NCBI GenBank assembly: GCA_022496805.1
Contig: CM040103.1
Location: forward strand, 514,001-578,000
Length of the DNA stretch: 64,000 bases
Reading direction: 5' to 3'
Origin: Pohlia nutans
Lineage: Eukaryota > Streptophyta > Bryopsida > Bryales > Mniaceae
The notes under the pieces were generated by a model. The model was not told the origin of the DNA, did not search any database, and was given only the letters and a program-made list of their open reading frames with translations. Positions 1 through 10,358 of the stretch are shown piece after piece; position 1 is the stretch's first letter, and each line of letters begins with the position of its first letter. A program made the translations under genes and the position numbers.

Positions 1-145
1 TAAAATTTACTAAAAATAATCAAATATTTGAAAAATTGCTAATTATAGTGTCGTTGACCACGATTGACCTGAAATTCTTGCTCGTAATCCCACATTTCTC
101 CGCTCACTGCTCACCGCTCCCTGCGCGCATACTATCCTCGTCCAT

Positions 146-2222
146 GTGCTAATGTTTGATCTCCGACCCGTTATCGTAGATATACTGGAGGATAATTTCC
201 AAGTGTTGGTCAGCAGTCACCAACTCAGCTGCGAACTCCAGAATTTTGAGCACATCTTTCACACGTCCTTGCACACATTGGATGAGCCAAAGAAATATGG
301 CTCGTGGTTTTCATTGAAGCCTAGTGGGCCATCTGAAGAACCACATAGTTCGGGTGTCCAGCGGCGGATATTCTAATCCAAGAAATGTGCAGACTGGAGT
401 AAGACAGTTATAAACATAGAGGACGTGGCATCTGGCGCAAGCGGCATAGAATCTGGCGACAACTGTGACGGTGACCGTAGTGATGAAGGGGCAGGGATCG
501 AAGGGGAGTGGCCAAATTCTGTCAGGAAACGCAAACGGTTTCTATAGTCCCAAGACAGCGACGCGAATGAGCCTTCCGGAACTGCCTTGCAGTTTGATAA
601 TGAAGAGGGAATGAATGATGCCACGGGCCCAACAGCTGCAGCTGCAGCGAGCATTGGAGACGACGCCATTGAGACGAGGGCCGAGACTCTTACCAAAGCA
701 AAAGATGTAGAGGCCTTGGCAAGAGGCAATGATATGGACGTCGAGAATCCCTATCACTTTTCGCCTCTGGGGGATGCACTAGCGCAAACTATAGAGCACT
801 GTACTCCAGTACCCCTAACTCCGTGCAGCCCTCCCTTGTAAGCAAGTGGCGATTTGGTTCTTCAATGCAATGTGCCTCCACCTAAAGAGCTAACTAGTGG
901 TAGTGACGAAATTCCAGTAGTCAATTGCCCACCGTGTGAGAGAATTTATCTGAGAATAAAGGTGTTTGAGATGTGGATAGTGAAGACAGTATCCCTGCCT
1001 ATGAATTTTACAGTGATTTGGAAATCCATCATGATGAGAGTGCACCTCTAGCAGACATCGACGATAGACTGGGAACTGATTCCGGAGCGGCGGACAATTG
1101 CGCAGAGGTTAATTCCGCCCAACAGTTCGCGGTTTCGCAAGGAGTTGGAGTGCACGAGGCATGCATGGCCCCAGTGCATATCTATGTAACACCTCCTTCA
1201 CCTGCAACAGATGTCGTCTTGGTCTGCACTTCCTATGTAGTGCCAGTGGTCAATTGTCCACTGGCAACCATTGAGGAAGTCTCCGTTCCCCAAAAGAGTT
1301 TTCCTTCACAAAATGTGGACGATGCACGCATGGCCCTTGTGGAAATCCATGATTCATCAACGGCCGCTGAGACAGAAGACATGTTGGAGTTCACTCCCTC
1401 TCTGGTGCCAGTGGTCAATTGCCCACTGGTTACCATCGAAAACGACGCTGCTCCAGATGAGAGACTTGTACTTGTTGTGGTTCCGGGTTCGACTTCTGAG
1501 GCTTCTACTATGCCTCTACCACAAGCCCTTGCCATTCCATCTCTGTTGATCGTAAAGAAGGAGGTCACGGAGGTCTCCGTGCCTTCTAATAAGGATAACC
1601 CCATCGAGATTGACAGCGGCTCTAATGATGATGCGTACAGAGCATCCTTGTTAAATTTCCCATCCGATGTGGAGTCCGACCTATCAGATGGTCCCAAAGA
1701 CGTGGAGCCAACCGACGGATCAGAGCAAAAGGTCTCTCAAAAAAGAGCTTTGAGAATACAACTGGAGACCATCTTGAAGAAGAAGTTGACCGTGAATCGA
1801 GCTGCAGTGCGAGCGAGCCGAGAGCTGGAAATGCAAAACAAGATATTGAAGTTGGAGTTGCAAAAGGTCCGTGAGGAAGCAAGGCTGAGGGAATTGAAGT
1901 TGGAGGAGGAAATTCGTATGAGTCAGGTAGTGAGTGCGGGTGAGTTTACAGCCTCCCCTTCCACGCACATAACCCATCAAACAACCTCGATTGCATCAGC
2001 ACAAGAAATTTTGGACCATGAGGTGGAGATTTCTAAAGGTCCCATACAAGACTGTATTCCGGCTACATAGGTACAGATTTCCCTCGATGATTTAAAAGTT
2101 CTGCTGGATGTTGTATGCTATATTCAAGAAAGTCGTGAAATGCTGACCACGCCTACTGGTAATCGCAGGAATGTGATGTTATTGAGCAGCATGCAGCCAT
2201 GGAAGCAGCAAGGACAAACAAG
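146..2222 (+). pseudogene. Decayed gene of unknown function with PVVNCP repeats, acidic SIM-like stretch and coiled coil
   Basis: I do not recognise this gene. Coding-like sequence runs in one frame from about 146 to 960, broken by TAA (374), TAG (545) and TAA (839), then shifts frame near 968 and stays open from 973 to a TAG at 2068-2070; the same frame continues open after that TAG to a GT at 2223. The motif PVVNCP occurs three times (about 910, 1250 and 1410), which shows internal duplication. Further on are an acidic run after PIEIDS (near 1605-1635), resembling a SUMO-interacting motif, a basic patch (QKRALRIQ, near 1735) and a charged heptad-like region (about 1745-1920) predicted to be a coiled coil. 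Several stops plus a frameshift argue for a pseudogene; introns hiding the stops are the alternative. It could be a host gene or an element-borne gene. Confidence 0.45.
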
Positions 2223-3270
2223 GTTAGTGTACTGTCGTATTATTGCATTGAAGTTGTTTATGATTAGTGGATGTGAGCGTCATTTTTGAATGAAATGGTG
2301 CCCAGTCTGTACAGGAAAATTGAGTGTCTTTGTAGGGCGTATCAAGTTGAAGATTCAGACACCACAAAGACTTCAATTGTAGATTATTATGTTGACTAGG
2401 CCGCTTCCACCATAATCTATTGTACACTAGACAATTAAATTTTTTTTCATCAGCACAGGTGGAAGGAAGCGTCCATCGGGAAATCGATTTTATACAAATT
2501 AGTAGTCGACCGCTAGAGGACTTGGTGTGCATATCGAGTAATTGTAAATGTATGGCAATACCAAGTTTTGATTATGTACCCGGTTTTGAAATTTTCAGGA
2601 GAATAGACCATGTGTGGATGAATACCGTCCTCGCAAGGTAAGCGTATTGTGGCAGAGATTCATCATTTACATCTTACCATGTTCAATTTTTCCCTAAATA
2701 GTAATGTGATGTAGGAGTTTGGCATGGATAAAATTTTATGGAATTTGCAGCGTGTTCTTCAAATTTCTGCAGATGGCAAATTGCATAGACGACATAAGCT
2801 GAATAGGTGTGTATCTGACAGCGAGTCATCATCATAAGTTCACGCGACATGTCTCATGAGATGTCGAATGCATTGTGAAGTATGTGCATGCAAAGTCGAG
2901 TAGGAGATTGAAGCCAACTCAAGAATATAGAGAAACAACTGACAATAGTCCAGTGCACGCAATCATTCAAGAAGCACAAAACATACTCTTCACTTCTTGG
3001 TAACTGTTTACTACAGAAACAACACTCGGTATAAGTGTATGATTTGGGTCTGCGTAGGAGATCGGGTGAAGATTAATTGTTACCCAAACAATTTAAATGA
3101 TAACATTATATATGATTCATTGGCAATTATATGTCATGGTCCGATTCCCATGAACATTGTCACGCGTTACAAGGTAATGTTAACCTATTAATGATTACTT
3201 CATACCTTGGTAGTTGAGTATGGTAACTCATGTACACATGAAGAGGATGTATGTTTTATTTTGTTTTGTA
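2223..3270 (+). other. Region downstream of the decayed gene; possible further exons
   Basis: Exon-like pieces bounded by AG and GT occur at about 2459-2638 (ends AAG/GTAAGC), 2750-2806 and 2997-3172. No reading frame can be carried through them without stops, and none resembles a protein I know. The rest is AT-rich with nothing recognisable. Confidence 0.25.
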
Positions 3271-3692
3271 CTCCCTCCGTCCCAAAATGATCTTCCTGTT
3301 GGCTTGCATTTGTTGTCCCCAAATGATCTTCCTGGTGGATGGATGAAATTTATTGGATGATTTTTGAACTTTTGGATGAAAATTTGAAAATCAGATGAAT
3401 ATTTTGGATGAATGGATGAATGAATCCAGATAAAAATGGATGAATGTTCCGAGAAGAACCAAGTCAGCTAAGGAAATGAGTGGCCACCGGTGCTCCTCAA
3501 AAATGGCCAAAAATCCCACTTTTCAATGCCCCTAAACCTACACTTTCAAAAGGAATCTTAAACTCAAATTTTAAGGAATAAAAGAGTGCACTAAACTCTA
3601 CTTCTAGCTCAAAAATGGTTTCAAAATTGTTCTTTTCAACCTTAATCTAGAACATTTTGTTTAACAGGAAGATCATTTTGGGACGGAGGGAG
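3271..3692. mobile_element. Stowaway-like MITE (422 bp) with 30-bp terminal inverted repeats
   Basis: The ends are a perfect 30-bp inverted repeat beginning CTCCCTCCGTCCCAAAATGA, flanked on both sides by TA (3269-3270 and 3693-3694). Termini of the CTCCCTCCGT type with a TA target duplication are the classic hallmark of Stowaway MITEs mobilised by Tc1/mariner transposases. A second internal copy of the subterminal motif (CCCAAATGATCTTCCTGG) lies near 3315-3335. The interior is AT-rich with no coding capacity. Confidence 0.9.
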
Positions 3693-3694
3693 TA

Positions 3695-4440
3695 CTGTTT
3701 TGGATTATTCACACAATGGGATCTCCCAAACCGGTGGAAAACTCTAAACGTGGAGGGATGCACAAAATTTGTTTTGTGGCGGGAGGACCTACAGTAGAAA
3801 GGCTACAATGGAATTTCAAAGTGTTCCTCGCATCTAGACGTTAGAAATTTTAGAAAAGATAAAAGTAAATAGATTTAGAAACACACACTACTACTTCTAC
3901 TGGACTTAGAGACACCTACTTCTACTGGACAAACAGTATTATTAATACTTCAATCAGTTGTGGGAACGGGTTTAGAATATGAGAAATTGATGAGGTTTGA
4001 GGTTTGAAGTGAATCTTGGGGGAATATATTCTAAATCAAACATGCACTTAATTTAGGAGGCGTTGTGCTCGAAATCACCTCTATATGCTGGATTTCAAAA
4101 TTGAACAGTCTTGAATGATTTATGAACGGCCAATATAAGGTAGAGGTGAATGAGAATGTAAGATGGTATATAAAATGATTGTATATGAAGTGAAAATGGG
4201 AATAGAATACAGGAGTCATTAGATAACTATCGCCAAAACGGGGGGTTTAATGAAGTGATTCATAGATATGCAACTGAAAGTTGACATTATCTTTGTATAG
4301 TGTTAGATATATCACTGTGGAGGTTATTGTCAAACCTCGTTTTCCCAAAGGCGGCTAGTTAGGGTTTCTAGGGCAGCTAGGAGTAATCTTTTCGCCATAA
4401 ATAAGAGAAGTAATGGCCTTAACGGCCCAGTTATTTATTT
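3695..4440. other. AT-rich spacer
   Basis: No coding frame, RNA gene or clear repeat recognised between the MITE and the GC-rich block. Confidence 0.5.
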
Positions 4441-4688
4441 GGAAAGAGATTAGCATCCGTGCGCAGCCTAGAGGGAATACTACCGGACTAGACCGACAGC
4501 AGATTCCGGTGGGAAACCGGATGGGAGACCGGATAAGTGAAGACGGGTCTCCGATGGACCCGGCCACAGTCCGAGCATTGAAGTGGGCCGCTCTAAATTG
4601 GGCGACCCACTGTTCATTCACTCTCTACAGTTCCAGTTGTCCGCGCCAGTAGAACTTTGAGCTTCCGGATAGCAGTAGAGTTGATAGT

Positions 4689-7467
4689 GTGGAACTGGAA
4701 GTAGAGGGCATCGGGCGACTGTCTTGTGCAGATTCTGAGCGTCCGGGAGTAAGGGAAACTGAACACCCGGTGAGAAACAACGACGCGAGGTTAGAATTTG
4801 GAGTAAGCAAGCATCCGGACAGCGCACACCGCCATTTCCGGCGGAGTTTGAGGAAGAAAGGAAGTGCGCAGCCAGGAAGAGGGTCGCGGGGTCTCCGGGA
4901 GGTTAGAAGTGCACCCCGGAAGCGGAAAGGGAAGCGCCCGGAGCGGGAGGCGCGAGGTTTACCGAGGAAAGAAAGGACGCATTCGGAGAAGGAGCTGCGC
5001 CACGTCCAGAGGAGTGAAGAATTCCGCCCGGAGTCCGCAGCCATGGCACGCAGGGAAGCCGGGGCCAAGATTCCGGAGAAACGCATCTGCCCGAAGATTC
5101 CTCAGCACGAGCAAGACTTCGACGAGCTAATGCAGGACCTCCAGAAGATGGGGTGTTTGGGATTGTTTGGGAGAGTGTGGGATGTGCAGGACTCCCGGAT
5201 GCTGGAGGAAATCGAGGGCGGGTCGATCGTGAACGCCTTCCGGACAACCATCCGGGCGAAGTATGGCAGTTGGACCCGGGAGATGTGGCGGGAACTGTAC
5301 GACTTCCCGGACACCAACGAGGACCTGGAACCGGGAGGCAAGGGCGACACGGACTGGGTGAAGATGCGGTTCAGTCATCTCTCGGACAAGGACGGATTCA
5401 AGGTGGCGGATTGCATACTGCCCCGGGAGCAACGGCTGCTCCAGTACATAGTGCCCATCATCAGTCCGGAGAAGCCCACCACCCTCACTGTGACGCTGGC
5501 CCAGGGTATCTACTCCGCCCTTCTCCGGAAGAAACGGATCAACTGGGCGATCCTGATCCACCGGAACACGCAGAAGTAGGCGGGCAACCTCGACAACAAG
5601 AAGGGATGCCCATTAGCCCCATTTCTCTATCACTTGTACAAGAAACATGGGTGCCTCACGGCAGAAGAGAAGAAGAGGTTGGAGGAAGTGCCTATTCCGG
5701 GGGTGAGAAGCCCGGCCAAGAAGAAGAAGGCGCTTCCGGGAGGAGGAGCGGGGATCAGCAGAACCGGCTCGTCGTCCCGACCGGAGGAGAGAAGGAGAGA
5801 GGAGAAGGATGGCCCCACCTGCAGCCCAACCGGATAGAAGCAGAGTCCGGGGAGAGGAGCTCCGGAAGGAGAAGGAAGACCAACCGGTGAGAAGGCCACT
5901 GGGCGATTCCAGCCCCAATCCGGAGACCAGGACCAAGTGGAGAGAAGACCGCCCGGAGGGAGGCCGACCGGGTGGCACCAGGCCGCAACAGGAGGAGCGG
6001 CAGGAAGGGAGAAGGGACCCGGGGCTAGAACGACCGGGTGGGGCAGGACCTCAGCCGGAACAGAGAACAAGGATCCGGGAGGGGAATCCGGATGAGGAGG
6101 AGGATTCTCCACAGCCAAAGCTAATCCGGAAGAAGCCAGCGAGGGGACAAGGGGCAATTCCTGAACCGGAGGTAGGCGGTCCTTCCTAGACACAACCTCG
6201 GGTGGACCCGATCGAGGGGTCCCGGCCAGAGGAGGCGACAAGGCCTTCTTCACCCCAGCCCCAGGAGCAACCGGTAGAGGGACCCGGACCAATGGAGGAG
6301 GATTCTACTCCGGCGGCTCCACAGGAACCTACAGAAGAAGAGAACCGGATGGACCGGAAGGGAGGTCCGTCTCAGCCGCGATCCCAGGGACGGAAGAGGA
6401 AGTTAGTCCTCCCGGTTGAGGGAGAGGAAGAACCGGAAGGACCGAATACCATGCCCGGAAAGAAGAAGGGACCAGCCCGGAGAACGGTGACCCCACTCAA
6501 CAAACGTCCCAAGGAAGCAGGGGAGGACGAAGAGAAAACCGGAGATGAGGGGGACCAGGAGCAGGGAATGCCAGCGGGAGCAGAACCGGTCCAGGAGGCA
6601 GGACCATCCGGGAGTGTGCCTGCAGAACGAAGAGAACCGCTCCGGATAGAGGACATGTTACTGCAGACACGGGTGGCACTGGACATGGTGACGGAGCAGT
6701 ACAACCCCATGTTCGCTGCTCTCCGGGAGACAGGGACTCTTCTCCGGACGAACGACGTTCTGGAGTATCCGGCGCGGATTCGGAAGCTCCAAAGGAAACT
6801 CATCCGGAGCAGGGAAAGGGAGAATGAGCTAACCGGACAACTGCAGGGTATCCCGGAGGCAGAGAGCAAATCGGCGGCTCTCTTGAAGGGATTTGAGGAG
6901 GAGCTGCAACGAAAGGTAGCCTACATTAACAAGATGGAGGCCCACGTACAGCGGAAGGAGTTGTAGATCCGGGAGCAAGAGGATACCATCAGGAGTGTAG
7001 CAGAGACAAGCCGGCAGTGCGTCTCCAAGCTATCCGGATTGTTCCAATCGAATGGGGAGGCCCAAACGAAGGCCCGGTTGTATGACGAGCGGGTCCTTCA
7101 ACCGGGATTGGAGGGAGTAGCTCGGATGAAGAATGTAGTCCGGGAGTACTCGGACAAGGTAGAAGCATATTTGGTGGAGTTCCGGGTACTGGCGGAATGC
7201 ATCCGGGAGAGCTCTTCGGAGGAGGAGTCGGATCAGGAGGAACCTACCTCCCGGACCGTGGTGGATGTGGAGCCCATCCACATGGCCAGACCCACGGGAG
7301 TAAGCCCAGAAGAAGTCCGGGATTTGAGCGAAGGTATGGAGGCAATGGATGTCCACCCGGATAGGGCGGAAAAGCAACAGGAGGGACAGTCGGCGAGGTG
7401 CGGAACTCGGGGAGACAGGCCAGCTGATCCAATCGTGGTAGGAAGTCCGGAAGATGAGGAAGAGTAG
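4689..7467 (+). pseudogene. Long broken gene of the CCGG-rich block; N-terminal domain resembles plant retroelement-associated proteins
   Basis: Frame 1 runs from ATG 4689 to TAG 5577 and continues in the same frame to TAG 5835; a neighbouring frame, open from 5707, continues through TAG 6187 and TAG 6964 to TAG 7465. Joined, this would be roughly 900 residues. Order: Arg/Lys-rich N terminus; a globular part (about 5040-5710) with YGSWTREMWRELYDFP, an LLQYIVPIISPEKPT segment and PLAPFLYHLYKKHGCLT, whose spacing recalls the putative plant transposon protein domain found in some plant retroelements (resemblance by eye only); a long low-complexity Pro/Glu/Arg/Gly linker (5710-6640); a heptad-rich coiled coil (about 6640-7200); an acidic tail. 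All four stops after the frame change point and before it are TAG. The frameshift lies within 5707-5835. Likely inactive as a simple gene. Confidence 0.5.
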
Positions 7468-7900
7468 CCGCCGGAGGATCAGTGGCTGCCAAAGGAGTCA
7501 TCGGAGGCCCGGAATCAGTGGCCCGGTCTTTGTGGATCCGGCTGTTTGGAACGGGATTTTTTGAGCAGTAGGGTAGGGCTCTGATTGGGAGTTGTTTTCT
7601 TAGGATTCTAATGTTAGTTGCAGTGTAGGAAGAGAACTAAGTCGTGGGGTTGCCCCCCCCGGCTTTTCCGGATCTGCGGGTTTCCCGGATCTGGTCGGCT
7701 TTGTGTTTTCTTCTTATCTAGGGATGTTCCTCATTCCTGGGGTCTTTTTGTGTACCATTTTCTCTTTGTAAATGATCATAGGCATACTCTTCTACGGACC
7801 GGAGTGTTTGTATGTGTGTGTGTGGTTGCTGATTGAGATTGTGGTCCAATTAGTCCCTTGGCAACCGGAAGGGTTGATAGGATTCTGTTGTGGATCTAGT

Positions 7901-8276
7901 TGTTTCATGCTTGGTTGCAAGGTGTGATCCGGGTTAGTGGCTGAGAGGATAGGAGGGGGTACTTCAGTTCTCTCAGAACTCCTGGACGAGTAGTCCGGTT
8001 GAGGTGCCAACACCTGGGTAGACCATGTGACAGATGAGTCCGGAATAGCTAGAGTAACCGGGTTCTGTTGTAGATCCAGTTAAGAGTCTGGGTATTGGGA
8101 AAACTCAGAGATTGTTTGAAGGTGGGTTGTTTCATGCTCGGTTACCAGGTATAATCCGGATTAATGGCTAAGTGAATAGGAGGGGGTACTCCGGTTCTCT
8201 TAGAACTCCTGGACGGGTAGTCCGGTTGAGGTGCCAGTACCTGGGTAGACCAGGTGATAAGGAGAGCCGGAAGGAT
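7901..8276 (+). repeat. Direct duplication of about 150 bp inside the CCGG-rich block
   Basis: Copy one (about 7901-8049) and copy two (about 8128-8276) share TGTTTCATGC...GGAGGGGGTACT...CTCCTGGACG...GTAGTCCGGTTGAGGTGCCA...CTGGGTAGACCA in the same order with scattered substitutions. A shorter related piece (TTCTGTTGTRGATCYAGTT) precedes each copy. It is non-coding and lies downstream of the broken gene. Confidence 0.8.
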
Positions 8277-8885
8277 CAGAGTAAAACGAACAAATTAGGA
8301 GTCCAACCAATTCCGGATACCCCGGATAAGGGTCCATCCCGGTTATCAAGTCGTTGTAGTAATCTTTAGAAGGGGGAAACCCGGGTTGCACTTAAGTGAT
8401 CGGCTGTGGGTTTGGGATAAATCTGTAGCTGAAGTGCAGTACGGGAATTACCCAGATTGAGGAGTTTTGTTAGGATAACCGGAAGGTAGTGAATTTCCCA
8501 TCACTTGAATCAGTAGGGAGGGGTGTGTCTTTCAATCCAGCACCACTAATGTGAATGGAGAACCCTCTGAGGGGAAACAGAGGTTAAACAAAACCGGATC
8601 AGATAATAACGGTAGACCGGGAGAGAGGAAGATTAGTAGAAGTCCTCCCCGGAAGGATACCGGATCTAGTTGTAACCGGGTCAGTCAGTAGGAGGAGGCC
8701 CGGTTTGGTAGGAAAGAGGAATTCAGCTGGTGATAAAGAGAGAGAGATCACCAGTCCGGGACCATCTCCGGAAGCTTTCCACTTCACAGAGTCTCCGCGG
8801 AACGATAACCCGGAAATCACCTCTACGAGCGCTCTTAATACGAAAAAGTGCGTTCTAGGGGAATATCCGGTATCACGTGCTACGA

Positions 8886-9640
8886 CAGTTATTATTATAC
8901 AAGTCTATGTAAAGTCATAATTAGACATATGTGACCATAACGTAGTTGACCATTAATTTCATTACATATTGCAATGAAAGATTATCGTGGGTCCGCGACG
9001 AGTGATACTAAACATAGTATGAATAGAGTATAAATCCTTCAATCAAGTTGCCCATTGAAAGAGAAGGAACAAGGACCTTGGCAATGATATCATTCAACTA
9101 ATCGAACATACTTAGGTGGATTGATCGATTCTGTGCAGACGAAAAATTTGTAAGTAATTGAAAAGCGTAGTTATTATCTTCGGGGGACAAATAAAGGATC
9201 CAAGCTCCTCAAGGAAGTTCACGTGCAACTACAGCGACATCGTAGTGGAAAATTCTCCAAATTATCACAGTTCAAAGTACTAGATATGGCAACTTCGAGG
9301 GGCTGAAAAGGTCCCAAATCTCTGGAATAGTCCCACTTTAGCGAATATGGCCTTGAACGCAATAGGGACAAGAATTTCTACAATTGGGCAAAAATTGCAC
9401 GAGATATGGGTCGGCAAAACCAAGTGATGAAAAAACACTCGAAATCCAAAATTTGACTGGAGAAGAATCAACAGTCGAGCTTTATACCGATGGAAAGAGC
9501 ATGAAAAAGCGCACGGGATGGAACCACGAAATTTGAGAATCGGGCAAGAATTGGACAAGATATGGGTCGTCGAAGTTGAGCGCAGCATGCAAAATAGCGT
9601 CCAAAAATGGGCTGTGGAAGTGGATTGGCGAGGAATTTGA
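8886..9640. other. Spacer with a diverged direct repeat
   Basis: No gene seen. Two diverged copies of a segment containing GGGCAARAATTGSACRAGATATGGGTCG occur near 9385-9410 and 9540-9570, suggesting an old local duplication. Confidence 0.4.
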
Positions 9641-10358
9641 CAATGGCAAATACAATTTTGGAATCAGCGGAAAAAATCAGTCAAGATAGGCTCAAGAAAT
9701 TCCGAAATCGGAGTAGTTTTGAAATTTTCACGTGCATTCTCAAAGGCGGAGTTACACTGGTGTAATCCTTTGTAAGCCCGGTGTGTCCAAATACACCATA
9801 TGCGGTGCATTTCCGTTCTTTCTACTACGGTAATGCACCACATATGGTGTATTTGGACACACCAGGCTTACAAAGGGTTACACCAGTGTAACTCCGCCTT
9901 TGGGAATGCACTCGAGAAATCCAAATATTGTCTGATTCTAGAATTTCTTGAGCCTATCTCGACTGACTTTTTATTGTAGTTCCATCCGTACGGGTCTCGT
10001 CCTCTAATCCACCACAAATCGATTTCAGCATCCATACTCGAGGTGTTGTTTTGGAGACTGTTGCGACCTTTGGAGAGCCGTATCTGATGTATGGCTATAC
10101 TACCCAAAAGTGAATGATATCAACTCCAATTATCCTCCCTTGTCGTCGTTTTGAGAGGACCCTAAGATGTGACGGGCTTCGGGTCCTACCGGACTGGAGG
10201 ACGAGACTCGTACCGATGGAACGGCAATAAAAAATCAGCCGAGATGGGCTCAAGAAATTCCGAAATCGGACAATATTTGGAATTCTCCCGTGCATTCCCA
10301 AAGGTGGAGTTACACGGGTGTAACCCTTTGTTAGCCTGGTGTGTCCAAGCACACCATA
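9640..10358. repeat. Palindromic repeat family: three copies (plus, minus, plus)
   Basis: One repeat occurs three times: forward at about 9660-9812, inverted at about 9830-10130, and forward again at about 10139-10358, resuming at 11987-12040 after the Tc1-like insertion. Shared landmarks are GGCTCAAGAAATTCYRRAATC, the GTGCATTCYCAAAGGYGGAGT motif and CTGGTGTGTCCAARYACACCAT. No coding capacity. The first two copies form a near-perfect hairpin (see 9736-9907). Confidence 0.8.
9736..9907. repeat. Long near-perfect hairpin, arms about 76 bp
   Basis: The arms 9736-9812 and 9831-9907 are reverse complements with about four mismatches over 76 bp, separated by a loop of under 20 bases around TTCTTTCTACTACGG. 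Such a fold-back could be a hairpin-type MITE core or, if transcribed, a source of small RNAs; the sequence shows only the structure. Confidence 0.8.

Larger units (their letters stand above)
4440..8885 (+). mobile_element. CCGG-dense GC-rich block, probable element of unknown class
   Basis: The base composition changes sharply here: the tetranucleotide CCGG recurs every 30-40 bp through coding and non-coding parts alike (I count ten in 8581-8880, about eight times random expectation), then stops abruptly on both sides. The block carries one long broken gene (4689-7467) and a non-coding tail of about 1.4 kb with an internal duplication. I found no terminal repeats, reverse transcriptase or transposase, so the class is open: a retroelement derivative carrying only a gag-like or accessory gene, or a horizontally acquired segment. 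Boundaries are estimated from composition. Confidence 0.45.
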
